A stretch of 64,000 nucleotides of DNA, taken from Bacteroidota bacterium (GTDB taxonomy: Bacteria > Bacteroidota > Ignavibacteria > SZUA-365). How positions within the stretch are numbered: the first letter of the stretch is position 1; each line of letters begins with the position of its first letter. The notes under the pieces are model-generated. The model saw only the letters and a list, made by a program, of their open reading frames with translations. It did no database searches and was not told where the DNA came from. Positions 27,325 through 36,610 of the stretch are shown here, one piece after another. Where the stretch lies: NCBI GenBank assembly GCA_023432805.1, contig JAEYUG010000119.1, positions 1 to 64,000 of the forward strand, written 5' to 3'. Both the position numbers and the translations under genes were made by a program.

Positions 27325-28306
27325 CGAGCGTTCCCATCGCACCGGCGCGCAGGCGCAGCCACGCGAGCATTGCCACCATCGCGCCGTTATCGGTGGAATA
27401 GGCTGCGGCAGGGACGTGAAGTCGTCGATGCTCGCGCTCGGCACGTGCTGCGAGAGTCTGCCGCAGTTCGCGATTGGCACTCACACCTCCAGCCAGCACG
27501 AGGTCGCGGATCTCCAGGCGCGCAGCGGCACGAAAGAGCTTGTGGGCGAGCACGTCGACGACCGCTCGCTGGAAACTCGCACAGAGATCGTTGCGCACGG
27601 CTTCCGACGGGGGAGGCGTGCCGGTTCCGATTGCACCGGTGCGTCGCAGATGATAGAGCACGGCGGTCTTCAATCCGCTGAAACTGAAATTGTCATCCCC
27701 CGAATCCCGATACGGTCGTGGCAGGGTGACGGCTGTAGGGTCACCGAGTGCGGCGCGACGGTCGATCTCCGGTCCCCCGGGAAACCCGAGATCGAGCATC
27801 TTGGCAACCTTGTCGAAGGCTTCGCCTGCCGCATCGTCGATGGTGCCACCAAGCACGTCGTAGACCCCGAGCGACTCGACGCGGATGAGCAGCGTGTGTC
27901 CTCCGCTGACGATCAAGGCGAGGAAGGGAAGGTCCGGTGGTTCAGGCCCGAGGAACGGCGCGAACATGTGCGCTTCGAGATGGTTGATCGGGAGAAAGGG
28001 GACACCGAGTGCGAGGGCCATTGCCTTGCCTGTGTTCAGCCCCACGAGCAGTGATCCGATGAGGCCGGGTCCCTGTGTTGCTGCAATGGCACCGAGATCG
28101 TGTGCTCCCACGTGAGCCGTCCTCAACGCCTCATCGATGATCGGCATGATCGAGCGCAGGTGGGCGCGCGAAGCGAGCTCGGGCACCACACCTCCATATT
28201 TCTCATGCACATACTGCGACGAGACGATGTTCGATCGGAGCACGCCGTCGACGAGCACCGCCGCGGAGGTTTCGTCGCAGGAGGATTCGATGCCCAGGAC
28301 GATCAC
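27272..28306 (-). CDS. tsaD: tRNA N6-adenosine threonylcarbamoyltransferase TsaD
   Basis: The 344-residue protein transfers threonylcarbamoyl to A37 of ANN-decoding tRNAs. It begins LGIESSCDETSAAV and has the metal-binding HLEAHMFAPFL, SGGHTLL, GGTIDDAAGEAFDKVAKML and VLAGGVSANRELR motifs. The start is GTG 28306 (reading M-I-V-L-G-I-E-S-S), eight bases after the preceding stop; the longer frame to 28612 is not homologous. It is the second gene of the operon that includes mltG. Confidence 0.93.
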   Translation of the reverse strand: MIVLGIESSCDETSAAVLVDGVLRSNIVSSQYVHEKYGGVVPELASRAHLRSIMPIIDEALRTAHVGAHDLGAIAATQGPGLIGSLLVGLNTGKAMALALGVPFLPINHLEAHMFAPFLGPEPPDLPFLALIVSGGHTLLIRVESLGVYDVLGGTIDDAAGEAFDKVAKMLDLGFPGGPEIDRRAALGDPTAVTLPRPYRDSGDDNFSFSGLKTAVLYHLRRTGAIGTGTPPPSEAVRNDLCASFQRAVVDVLAHKLFRAAARLEIRDLVLAGGVSANRELRQTLAARAEREHRRLHVPAAAYSTDNGAMVAMLAWLRLRAGAMGTLDAPAFARNTHRFDRATA

Positions 28307-28314
28307 GATGCTGT

Positions 28315-29637
28315 CTAGGTGTTCTTGTAGTACTGGAGGGGATTCGGCGCGACGCGGCACTCCTCCGCAATGCGGATGTCGCCGTCGATGCATTGCTGGC
28401 CACGCAGCGCATAGAGCTGGGGAACCAGGCGGTCGCGGAGGTCGAGGGGATTGAGGGGGTTGATGAAGATGTTGGTGCCGCCTTCGAATCCGGCTGGGAC
28501 GTTGATGCGCAGTTTGATGTTGATGTGCCAGGGCATCTTGAAGATCGAGTCGACAGGTGTGTGGTACCACTCCTCGTTGACCGACACGTCGCTGCCCACG
28601 GCCGCATGACACGCGCGCACGATGTTGCTCATGCCGCGCACCTCCTCGCTCGTGTGTTCGTAGGGACGTGCGTTGGGAGACTTCGAATAGATCTCGATGG
28701 TGGGATAGCGATGCCCGATGCCGACCATTGCCAGCGCAGTGTCATTCTCTGCGAAGATGAGGTTGTGGTGTCCGGCCATGTTCGGTCCGAACGTGTTGTA
28801 GATGTTCTTGTCGCGCACGATCATCTTGATCTGACGATCGATGCGCTCTCCCCACTCATCGATCGCCACGAGCTGTGCATGCAGGTGATCGAAGGTTGCG
28901 CCTGCTGGACGCAGCCAGTTCTTGTAGACGCTGATATACCGCACGTAGCGATTGTTCTCGAGAATGTCGCGCATCGCATCGATGATGAAGAGGAAGTACT
29001 GGTGATGCTCCTCATCGGTCATATCGCCTGTCGCGAACATGTCGTTGGTACTTGCCGCATCGTCGCGCACATGCGGTTTGACGATGATCAGTTCATGCCC
29101 GCCTCCGAAAAATGCGTCGCTGAGAATGATCTTCTCTTCCATCGGGATCGCAGCAATCTCCTCGTCGGACCTCCCTGACACGCGCATCTTGTACTCGAGG
29201 ATGTCGAGAATGTGCTTGAGTCCCACTGGCTCGGAGATGTACCGCTCCTTCCAGGCCAGGTTCTGCTTGCTGAGCTTGTAGCTGTAATTGCGTCGCCAGT
29301 AATCGATGGAAACGATCTCGAAGAGATTCGACACACGACGCAGCTCCGCCTCATGCTCGAAATAGGCAGAGGGGGGAAGCCGGTGGAGAACTTCGCAGAT
29401 TCCGTTGCGCCGTATGACGCGGGACTTCTCGGGAGCTGTTTCGAAGTAGCGGGTCGGACAGAAGGAACACAACGAATCAGTCGGACCCGCCTCGCCGATG
29501 GGCAAGCCCATGGCTTTGACTTCCGACATGATGCGACGTCCGCGACCGGGTACAGTCCAGACCTCAGTTCCCGTAAAGGGATTGACCTGCTTGACGGTCC
29601 CGTCCGCCATCACGTGGTAGAACTGGCGATAATCCAC
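28315..29637 (-). CDS. DUF4921-family protein related to galactose-1-phosphate uridylyltransferases
   Basis: The 440-residue protein starts MDYRQFYHVMADGTVKQVNPFTG, which I recognise as DUF4921. It shares features with HIT/GalT-type nucleotidyltransferases: a CSFCP metal-site-like motif near residue 57 and FDHLHAQ (HxHxQ) in the middle. A nucleotidyl-transfer or phosphorylase activity is plausible, but the substrate is unknown. It precedes tsaD with an eight-base gap. No promoter was evident in the short gap after the rpsU terminator. Confidence 0.7.
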   Translation of the reverse strand: MDYRQFYHVMADGTVKQVNPFTGTEVWTVPGRGRRIMSEVKAMGLPIGEAGPTDSLCSFCPTRYFETAPEKSRVIRRNGICEVLHRLPPSAYFEHEAELRRVSNLFEIVSIDYWRRNYSYKLSKQNLAWKERYISEPVGLKHILDILEYKMRVSGRSDEEIAAIPMEEKIILSDAFFGGGHELIIVKPHVRDDAASTNDMFATGDMTDEEHHQYFLFIIDAMRDILENNRYVRYISVYKNWLRPAGATFDHLHAQLVAIDEWGERIDRQIKMIVRDKNIYNTFGPNMAGHHNLIFAENDTALAMVGIGHRYPTIEIYSKSPNARPYEHTSEEVRGMSNIVRACHAAVGSDVSVNEEWYHTPVDSIFKMPWHINIKLRINVPAGFEGGTNIFINPLNPLDLRDRLVPQLYALRGQQCIDGDIRIAEECRVAPNPLQYYKNT

Positions 29638-29687
29638 GTGTCAGCCTCTGGCTAGTGATGGAGGATGCGCAGTGCTGCGGAGGGAAC

Positions 29688-29710
29688 AAAAAGGCCGGTG
29701 CAAAACCGGC
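29688..29710 (-). terminator. Rho-independent terminator of rpsU
   Basis: On the minus strand GCCGGT (29710-29705) pairs with ACCGGC (29699-29694) around a five-base loop, followed by CTTTTT. It lies 15 bases after the rpsU stop codon. Confidence 0.8.
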
Positions 29711-29724
29711 AGTTGAGCCGAGGC

Positions 29725-29919
29725 TCAGTCGTTTTCGTCCGTCGTGCGCTTGTTGCGGCGAATGGCCTTCAGCTTCTTCATCCGCTTCTTGATGGACGGC
29801 TTTGTGAAATACGCCCGCTTCTTGAATTCCTTGAGGATGCCCGACCGCTCGTACTTCTTCTTGAACCGCTTGATCGCGCGATCGATGGGTTCGTTTTCCT
29901 GAACAATGATACCGACCAA
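29725..29919 (-). CDS. rpsU: 30S ribosomal protein S21
   Basis: The 64-residue basic protein (VQENEPIDRAIKRFKKKYERSGI ... RAYFTKPSIKKR) is S21, which sits near the anti-Shine-Dalgarno end of 16S rRNA and aids initiation. No ATG is available: TTG 29919 is the start because AAGGAG lies six bases upstream and the product then begins MVGIIVQ. It is monocistronic, with its own promoter and terminator. Confidence 0.93.
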   Translation of the reverse strand: MVGIIVQENEPIDRAIKRFKKKYERSGILKEFKKRAYFTKPSIKKRMKKLKAIRRNKRTTDEND

Positions 29920-29966
29920 AACCGCTCCTTCTGCTAATGAGGTTGAGAGAAAAGCTCTTAGACCCG

Positions 29967-29998
29967 CAAATATACGTTGCAGATGACCACGGAGCAAC
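29967..29998 (-). promoter_or_regulatory. Bacteroidota-type promoter of rpsU
   Basis: On the minus strand GTTG (29998-29995), exactly 20 bases and a perfect TATATTTG (29974-29967). The TTG start codon lies about 48 bases downstream of the box. Confidence 0.75.
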
Positions 29999-30053
29999 CC
30001 AAAGCGTACAATCTGCGTGGGATTTTTCCCGGCCCTGTGTATGTTAGCTGTCT

Positions 30054-31265
30054 ATGCTGACCCAACAACGCACAGACTGGAAGCAGGCGACCCTGCTGGC
30101 CCTGCTCGGCTTCGCGAGCACCTTCTCGACTGCCGTCGTGTTTCCCAATATCGGTAGCTTCGTGCGGGACCGCTTCCTGCTCTCCGACACCGAGGCATCG
30201 CTCTTCGCCGTGATGTATCTCGTTCCCCACATCTTGTTCTCCTTCGTGTGGGGCGCTGTCTCCGACCGCATCGGAAAGCGCAAGGCACTACTCATCGCAG
30301 GATACATCGCAACGGCGTCGCTGCATGTGCTCCTGCCGTTCGCGCCGTCCTATCCGCTGCTGCTCGCCCTGCGCTTCGGGGAGGGAGCCGTCGGCATCCT
30401 CGGATTTTCCATGGTCATGACTCGTGCCATCGAACTTGCGCGCCGCACAAATTACGGGAGCGTGATGGGACTCATGGGCGCAGCCATTTCACTCGGCACC
30501 ACGGTCGCATTCCCGGTCGGCGGCGCGCTCGGTGCCAGGAGCATGGTGCTCTTGTGCACTGTCGGTGCGGTGATCCTCCTTCTCTGTGCGGTGACGGCCT
30601 GGCGCCTGCTTCCCCCCGATGCGCACGTGACGCATGCACGGTCGCTTGGTGATGCCCTCGCCGTGCTCAAGCGCGACCGACGCATCGCGGTGCCGTACAT
30701 CTTCACATTCGTCGACCGCTTCACCGTAGGTTTCTTTGCAGTCACCTTTCCGCTCTACACCGGCGCGGTCTTCAATATGACCGCAGCGGAAACCGGCATG
30801 GTCCTGGCCGCCTACCTCATTCCGTTCAGCCTCCTGACCTTCCCCTTCGGACGCATCAGCGATCGGTTCGGGGGACTCACCCTCATGCTCGGAGCATCCC
30901 TTCTGTACGGCTTCGCAACTGTGCTGGTCGGCATGGTCGGTCGTTCCATGTTCATTCCCGTCATGGTGGCCTGCGGCGTTCTCGCTGCGGCCATGTATGC
31001 ACCGACACTGTGGATGATGGCTCAATTCGCACCCGAAGAGCGACGGGCTACGGCGATGGGCGGATTCAGCGCGGCAGGCTCGATCGGCTTCTCGCTCGGT
31101 CCCCTCGTCGGGGCGCTCGTCAGCGACACCTGGGGGTACGCGGCCGCCTTCCACGTGGCCGGCTGGTCCGAAGTCGCGTGCGTGCTCCTCTCCCTGCCAT
31201 TGGTCGCGCGCGTGATCGGTTTCAAACGCACAGGCGCCCGCGATGCTGCCACCGCGGACGCCTGA
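30054..31265 (+). CDS. Major facilitator superfamily transporter
   Basis: A 403-residue membrane protein with twelve predicted transmembrane helices and the MFS motif A WGAVSDRIGKRK between helices 2 and 3. A second copy-like motif, FGRISDRFGG, lies between helices 8 and 9. It is probably a proton-coupled drug or metabolite exporter; the substrate cannot be told. TATGTTAG at 30040-30047 could be a weak promoter box giving a nearly leaderless mRNA. The gene converges on the PLP enzyme with a 14-base gap. Confidence 0.88.
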   Translation: MLTQQRTDWKQATLLALLGFASTFSTAVVFPNIGSFVRDRFLLSDTEASLFAVMYLVPHILFSFVWGAVSDRIGKRKALLIAGYIATASLHVLLPFAPSYPLLLALRFGEGAVGILGFSMVMTRAIELARRTNYGSVMGLMGAAISLGTTVAFPVGGALGARSMVLLCTVGAVILLLCAVTAWRLLPPDAHVTHARSLGDALAVLKRDRRIAVPYIFTFVDRFTVGFFAVTFPLYTGAVFNMTAAETGMVLAAYLIPFSLLTFPFGRISDRFGGLTLMLGASLLYGFATVLVGMVGRSMFIPVMVACGVLAAAMYAPTLWMMAQFAPEERRATAMGGFSAAGSIGFSLGPLVGALVSDTWGYAAAFHVAGWSEVACVLLSLPLVARVIGFKRTGARDAATADA

Positions 31266-31279
31266 TCACTCCCTCGAAG

Positions 31280-32464
31280 CTAGCAACGCTCGAGCGCTGC
31301 AGCAAGATCCGCAACGATTTCGTCGACATGCTCGATGCCGACGGAAAGCCGCACGAGTCCGTCAGTGATCTTCGCCTGTTCCCGCTGCGCCTTGCCCATG
31401 CTCGCGTGCGTCATCGATGCAGGATGCTGGATCAATGACTCCACACCGCCGAGGCTGACCGCGAGCTGACACAGCGTCACACTGTTCATCAGCGTCTTGC
31501 CAGCTTCGAGTCCGCCACGCAGCTCGAAACTGATCATGCCTCCGGGACCGGTCATCTGCCGCTGACCCAGCTCGTATTGCGGATGGGAGGGGAGTCCCGG
31601 ATAAAACACGGTCTCCACCTTCGGATGCGCTTCGAGAAACGCTGCGACCTTGAGGGCATTTTCATTGTGCCGCTGCATGCGGATCGCAAGCGTCTTGATC
31701 CCCCGATGGACGAGAAAGGAATTGAAGGGATCGATCACACCGCCAATCTGGTTGAGTGTCTTGCGCAGCACGGTGTAATCGGAAGCCTCCTTGACGACAA
31801 TGATGCCTGCCACGACGTCCGCATGGCCGTTGAGGAACTTGGTCATACTGTGCACGACCACGTCGGCACCGAGCGCAAGAGGCTGCTGCAGCACGGGACT
31901 CATGAAGGTGTTGTCGACGGTCATGCGTGCTCCGCCCGCATGCGCGATGTCTGCGATTGCGGCGATGTCGCTCATCACGAGTGTCGGATTTCCCGGCGTT
32001 TCCACGTAGACGAGACGGGTCGCCTCACGCATCGCCGCGCGCACAGCGTCGAGATCGGATGTGTCGACGAAGGTGGTTTCCACACCGAACTCGCGCATGA
32101 TCGTGTTGAGCAGCGTGGCGGTGGGACCGTAGACCGATTCGCTGCACACCACATGTTCACCGGCACGCACCATCCCCGCAAACACTGTATGGATGGCCGC
32201 CATGCCGCTCGCACAACCAAGCGCCTTGTAGCCGCCTTCGAGTGCGGCGACGCAGTTCTCCATGGCCTCGACGGTCGGGTTGCGCATGCGCGTGTAGATG
32301 TACCCGTCCTCTTCGCCCTTGAACAGGCGGGCGCCGTGGTCGACATCACGGAAGCGGAAGGTGCTGGTCTGATAGATCGGTGTGACCACTGCGCCGTGCG
32401 GGTCCTCGCTGCTGCCGGCATGAACGGCAAGGGTTTCGATCGAGTGCTTGTCTGAGGTGTGCAT
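31280..32464 (-). CDS. PLP-dependent trans-sulfuration family enzyme (cystathionine synthase/lyase type)
   Basis: The 394-residue enzyme is of the Cys/Met-metabolism family. Motifs are YTRMRNPTVEAMEN, GCASGMAAIHTV, VYVETPGNPT, the PLP-binding lysine in HSMTKFLNGHADVVAG and SLGGVESLIQHPASMTH. The position of the active-site Cys characteristic of methionine gamma-lyase is Pro here (VYGPTATLL), so cystathionine gamma-synthase or gamma-lyase is likelier. The ATG follows an ACGGAG ribosome site, 44 bases after the barrel-protein gene, and may be co-transcribed with the envelope operon. Confidence 0.85.
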   Translation of the reverse strand: MHTSDKHSIETLAVHAGSSEDPHGAVVTPIYQTSTFRFRDVDHGARLFKGEEDGYIYTRMRNPTVEAMENCVAALEGGYKALGCASGMAAIHTVFAGMVRAGEHVVCSESVYGPTATLLNTIMREFGVETTFVDTSDLDAVRAAMREATRLVYVETPGNPTLVMSDIAAIADIAHAGGARMTVDNTFMSPVLQQPLALGADVVVHSMTKFLNGHADVVAGIIVVKEASDYTVLRKTLNQIGGVIDPFNSFLVHRGIKTLAIRMQRHNENALKVAAFLEAHPKVETVFYPGLPSHPQYELGQRQMTGPGGMISFELRGGLEAGKTLMNSVTLCQLAVSLGGVESLIQHPASMTHASMGKAQREQAKITDGLVRLSVGIEHVDEIVADLAAALERC

Positions 32465-32508
32465 GAAAGCTCCGTGTTGAATGGCGAATTGTCTATGCGA
32501 AGGGATGA

Positions 32509-34641
32509 TTACTCGAAGAACACCCAGTCCACACCGAAACGGAGTCCACGGTCGGGCATGGGATGAAAGGAGGTTTGGATTGATCGATCGTCGAGCACAT
32601 TGACGAACACGAGATGCAGGGTCGCCGACTGTTTGATGGTGGCGAAGAGAAAGAGATCGAGGCGTCCGATATTGGTGTAGCTGCGCGCATCGTCGGGCAC
32701 GCCGCGCGGCGCGATGCCGAACCAGTCTGCTTCGGGATTGTAGCGCGTCGGATCGAAGGTGGATGTGGCGGTGTACGCGGCACCGGCACGCACGGCGAGC
32801 GTGCCCTCGATCAGCGACCCCCGCCAGGCGAGGGAGGTCGTCGCAGCGAGCCGCGGGGTGAGCACAGGCGCGTTGGCAGGTGCGGCCGTCCAGGCGGCAT
32901 GTGCCAGGAACTCGAATCCCCAGTGTTCATAGCGCAGGTCGATCGCTCCTCCGGCCGTCTGCCAGACCTCCGGGGTGTTGTCGAACACCGTGGTCAGACG
33001 CAGAGCACCAGCACCATCTGTGTCGGGCTGTACCCCGACAGAAATGCGTCGCTGCAGCCGGTACTCGTTGGCGAAGGCGCGCGCAGACATGCGCAGCGCG
33101 TCGCGATCCCACGTGGCACCGGCCTCGGTGACGATGATGCGATCGCTCGCGGTCGACCGTACACCGATGTCGATCACGCGTGCCCCGGTGTAATGCCGCT
33201 CGAACAACGAGGCAGGCCGGTCGGACGCGGAAATCCCGGCCCATGCGTCGAGTCCTTCCATCAGGGAGAGACGGGCCGAACCACCGATGCCTGCAACAAG
33301 ACTGCCGAAGACATGATCGGCCCGTGCGGCGCCCTGCAGGTGCACGGGACCCGTATCCGTGGTCAGCATCGCCGACAGCGTCGTGTTGACACCACTGCGG
33401 GTGCCTCCGAGGGCGAGGTCGTCAACAGCGTACCGCTCGAGTGCGGCACCGAGCGTCAACGATGCCCATGCGAGCTGCGAGTAGTGCTCCCCATCCATAC
33501 GGAGTGCATTCCAGTTGCTCTGCCGATCGACCCGCGTGCGTGTCAGTTCCGCTCCCTCGAGGCGGTCCACAAGGTCGCTGTACCTGCGTCCCCGTACAAC
33601 ATGCTGCAGGCGAATCACGCTTCGATGCGCTCCCGCAGTATCCCATCGCACATCTGCGTCCAGCATCGCCTCGTTGCGCCACGCCTTCACCACCATGGTG
33701 GGATTCACGTACGAGGCGAGCAGGGGATTGAATGCCGTGTCGATGAACGAGGACGTCGATCGGGATGGAAAGGTCAACCAGGGGGAAGAGGCATCGTCTC
33801 GCCATGGCAGCGCCCCGCCGTTCTGCCACGTCGCGTTGTCGTTGTAGGTGTCGCGGAAGCCGAGCACGACGTGCTCATTCAGCGTCCGCCGGTAGGAGGC
33901 GACGGCATCCCATGACTCCACGCGCGCATTCGCAAAGCGTGCGGGATTCCCGATTCCGGACGTGCCGACTGTCTGCCGGGTCACGTCGATGGACAGCTTG
34001 TCGCGCGTACTCGGATCCAGTGCGAACATCACATCGGTGAACAGATAGTCGTAGGGACCTTCGCTGTGTCGCACCCTCGTGAAGGGACGCGGTGCCTCCA
34101 GAGCCGGCGTCGTGCTCTCGAGTGCGAGCACGCTTCCCGGACGACCGTGGTAGAAGGACAGATGGGCGGGATGCACGTAGAACGCGTCCATTGCCTCGCT
34201 CGGAAGCAGATCAACCTCCGGGCGACCGGTCACGAGATCGTCAAGGTGTGCACCGCCGCGCACGGCACTGGTCAGCACCGGTGGAGCACCCTGAAGTCCT
34301 GCCCAGGAAGGTGAACCCGGCGTACCTCCGTCGACGCGCACGATCCCCGCGAATGCAGCGAGCAGATCGCCCGTCCGCATGTAGGGAATCATCGCCGTCG
34401 AATCCTTGCCGAGGAGGCGGAGTCCCGCCTGATCCCGCCACGACCGTCGTGCGGACGGCGTCGCGTGTGGAGAAACGGATGCAGTGCGGACAACGGCCTC
34501 CGCCGCGATATCCGTGCTGTCGCTACTCTGCGCACACAGGGACGTGTGCAATGCACTCGCAAGCAGCAGGTACAGCAGCATGCGCGATGGAACGCATCGT
34601 GTCAGATCTCGTCGCAGTGCGGCGCAGGCAGGGATCCTCAC
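32509..34641 (-). CDS. TonB-dependent-receptor-like outer-membrane barrel protein
   Basis: GTG 34641 has AAGGAGG six bases upstream and overlaps the previous TGA (GTGA), fixing the start; the frame upstream of it is a shadow. The 710-residue product has a signal peptide ending LHTSLCAQ. A region around 75-165 (DLLAAFAGIVRVDGG ... HPAHLSFYHGRPGSVLALEST) looks like a degenerate plug domain, and about 550 residues of amphipathic strands ending in GVDWVFFE follow, with the terminal aromatic pattern of outer-membrane barrels. No TonB box is obvious. The ligand is unknown. Confidence 0.65.
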   Translation of the reverse strand: MRIPACAALRRDLTRCVPSRMLLYLLLASALHTSLCAQSSDSTDIAAEAVVRTASVSPHATPSARRSWRDQAGLRLLGKDSTAMIPYMRTGDLLAAFAGIVRVDGGTPGSPSWAGLQGAPPVLTSAVRGGAHLDDLVTGRPEVDLLPSEAMDAFYVHPAHLSFYHGRPGSVLALESTTPALEAPRPFTRVRHSEGPYDYLFTDVMFALDPSTRDKLSIDVTRQTVGTSGIGNPARFANARVESWDAVASYRRTLNEHVVLGFRDTYNDNATWQNGGALPWRDDASSPWLTFPSRSTSSFIDTAFNPLLASYVNPTMVVKAWRNEAMLDADVRWDTAGAHRSVIRLQHVVRGRRYSDLVDRLEGAELTRTRVDRQSNWNALRMDGEHYSQLAWASLTLGAALERYAVDDLALGGTRSGVNTTLSAMLTTDTGPVHLQGAARADHVFGSLVAGIGGSARLSLMEGLDAWAGISASDRPASLFERHYTGARVIDIGVRSTASDRIIVTEAGATWDRDALRMSARAFANEYRLQRRISVGVQPDTDGAGALRLTTVFDNTPEVWQTAGGAIDLRYEHWGFEFLAHAAWTAAPANAPVLTPRLAATTSLAWRGSLIEGTLAVRAGAAYTATSTFDPTRYNPEADWFGIAPRGVPDDARSYTNIGRLDLFLFATIKQSATLHLVFVNVLDDRSIQTSFHPMPDRGLRFGVDWVFFE

Positions 34642-35657
34642 CGCAGCCTCCTTCGAGTCGTGACGCGATCCTTCACTTGTTCGAGCCAGCGCACCGCCCG
34701 GGAGCGGCGGAAGCGTACAACATCGTAGTGCACGACCGAGCCGCCGAACAGGAACTTGAAATCCGAGACGCCCACGGTGTTGGCTCCCATAAAATCGAAG
34801 ATGCGCATGCCGCGTTCGGCGTGCAGCCGCATGATCTCCCAGACAAGCCAGTGCGACGCCGCGGCGTGCACGCTGCCAGCGCCCATGCCCGCCATCCAGT
34901 CGTAGACGGTGTCGCCGTCGCACATCACCACGCGGGCCGCGCGCGCGCGACCGTCGCCATCGCGGGCGACATACTGGGTGATGAGCCGCTCCTCCTGCAA
35001 CATCGAAAGCCAGGCGGCAAGCTGCGTGGTCGCGACCGGTGGACGCATGCCGTGCCGCGCGTAACTCTCCTCGTGCATGCCGGCGATGATCGACAGATCG
35101 TCGCTTGTCGTGCAGACGAGCATGGCGTCTTCGGCACGGCGGATCTTGCGTCGCAGTGACTGGCTGAACTCCCGCCACGTCGGGTCGATGGTGTCGATGG
35201 GAATGCGCACGGTGCGCTGCGCAATGCGTTCCCACCCGCGCGACTCGGCGATCGCGCCCGCGCGGCTTCCGACGGGAAGCGGCAGTGTCGCAAAGAACGT
35301 CTTCCGCTCGATGTGCGAGAAAAGCGCCTCGACCGCGCTGTCGGAAAATCCGCCGGCCGATGCATACATCCCCTGATACAGAGTGATCGGAAGTGCGGTT
35401 ACTATAGGGAAGGGTCCGCGATGCCGCACGAGCAGGGGAATACCGGCCTCATGCGCATGCGCATCCGCTGCTCCCGGTCGATCCTTCGCATGTGGCGCCG
35501 CATCTCCGGGCGCGAGCAGGTAGACGGGGTGCCCCCCGAACACGCGCGCGGCACAGCGCAGCCAGCGCGATGAGCCGAACACGGTCGCATCGGGACAGCG
35601 CGCGTGGAATGCATCCCACGTGGCTTCGGAGACGATGGTTGCGACCGGTCGCGTCAC
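34638..35657 (-). CDS. FemAB/BioF2-like GNAT acyltransferase
   Basis: The 339-residue soluble protein resembles the BioF2-like/FemAB GNAT family. Signs are the N-terminal WDAFHARCPDATVFGSSRWL, a central LRRKIRRAED and YARHG, and a C-terminal GNAT core (YDWMAGM...AASHWLVWEIMRLHAERGMRIFDFMGANTVGVSDFKFLFGG). Relatives add amino acids to peptidoglycan precursors or acylate cell-surface glycans. Its setting between lipoproteins, a barrel and an L,D-transpeptidase fits an envelope role, but the acceptor is unknown. It overlaps both neighbours by four bases. Confidence 0.75.
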   Translation of the reverse strand: MTRPVATIVSEATWDAFHARCPDATVFGSSRWLRCAARVFGGHPVYLLAPGDAAPHAKDRPGAADAHAHEAGIPLLVRHRGPFPIVTALPITLYQGMYASAGGFSDSAVEALFSHIERKTFFATLPLPVGSRAGAIAESRGWERIAQRTVRIPIDTIDPTWREFSQSLRRKIRRAEDAMLVCTTSDDLSIIAGMHEESYARHGMRPPVATTQLAAWLSMLQEERLITQYVARDGDGRARAARVVMCDGDTVYDWMAGMGAGSVHAAASHWLVWEIMRLHAERGMRIFDFMGANTVGVSDFKFLFGGSVVHYDVVRFRRSRAVRWLEQVKDRVTTRRRLR

Positions 35658-36604
35658 TCCGTACGGGGGGTGAAATTGTTGGTGATGGTTGCCTGCGCGA
35701 TCATCGCGTTGATGCGTGCGACGTATTCGGTCGCGAAGGCCATCTGCGGACCCGCGTCGAGTGTCGATGTCACATGCGCGGCGAGCTCCTTGTTCAACGC
35801 CGAGATCTTCTCACGTGCGGAGGGATCGATGAACAGCGCCCAGAGCTGTGAAATTTCAAAGACGCGGTACATCCCGCTGAGGTAGCGCTCCTCCTCGGTC
35901 TCCGCGGCACGCCTGCCTGCCTCGAACTGCTCTTCGATCGTGAGAAAGGCTTCGGCGTACAACGAATCGCGATCGATCGTGCGCATGATGTCACGCACGA
36001 GCAGGTACATCGACTCGGCCATGAGTGCGACGGGCTCGATTGCGACGGTCGATGTCTTCAGCGAGGTGATCACGCGCGTGTTCATCTCGTCGAGGCGGCG
36101 CATGCGCTCGTCGTCGTCGTTGAAGCGCATCTTGTAGACGATGCCGTACAGGGTGTAGAGACTGACCACCCCATCGGTGATGCGCCGTGCGTTGGTGCTG
36201 CGCAGGGAGTCAGCGGCGTGCAGCTTCTGGCGCTCGGCGAGTACTTCGTCGCCGTACATGCCTGTGTTGTCGAGCGCGCGGGCGGTGACCACCAGTGCCT
36301 CGAAGGCCGCACGTTCTGCTGCGATCAGATGCTCGCTCACGTCGTCGCGCGTAATCGCTGCGATCGCAGCCGACACTGCCTCCACATCCGTACCCAGATT
36401 CGTCCGCAGCGCAACGCGGCGCGCCGAATCCGCGGCCGCTGCGGCGACAGTGGAATCAGTCGATCCGAGACGGGAGTCCTGCGCATGCGAGCAGCTCGCG
36501 CAGGCAAGCAGGCAAAGCAGCGGAAGCAGCCTGAGCAGGCGTGATCGGCCGGCTGATGGATGGCCGTGACCGGCAGGGGACGAAGGTGTGCAACGATTCG
36601 GCAT
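35654..36604 (-). CDS. Lipoprotein of unknown function (helical)
   Basis: The 316-residue product has a lipoprotein signal (LLRLLPLLCLLACASC, lipobox ACASC) and a largely helical mature part rich in Ala, Glu and Arg with no motif I recognise. It is the third gene of the L,D-transpeptidase operon, six bases after the other lipoprotein, and overlaps the acyltransferase start by four bases. A periplasmic, membrane-tethered scaffold role is possible but unsupported. Confidence 0.6.
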   Translation of the reverse strand: MPNRCTPSSPAGHGHPSAGRSRLLRLLPLLCLLACASCSHAQDSRLGSTDSTVAAAAADSARRVALRTNLGTDVEAVSAAIAAITRDDVSEHLIAAERAAFEALVVTARALDNTGMYGDEVLAERQKLHAADSLRSTNARRITDGVVSLYTLYGIVYKMRFNDDDERMRRLDEMNTRVITSLKTSTVAIEPVALMAESMYLLVRDIMRTIDRDSLYAEAFLTIEEQFEAGRRAAETEEERYLSGMYRVFEISQLWALFIDPSAREKISALNKELAAHVTSTLDAGPQMAFATEYVARINAMIAQATITNNFTPRTE

Positions 36605-36610
36605 GGATTG

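Noticed and set aside
28307..28612. Upstream extension of tsaD to 28612
   Set aside because: The extra residues lie antisense-frame within the DUF4921 gene and have no TsaD similarity; GTG 28306 gives the canonical N-terminus.
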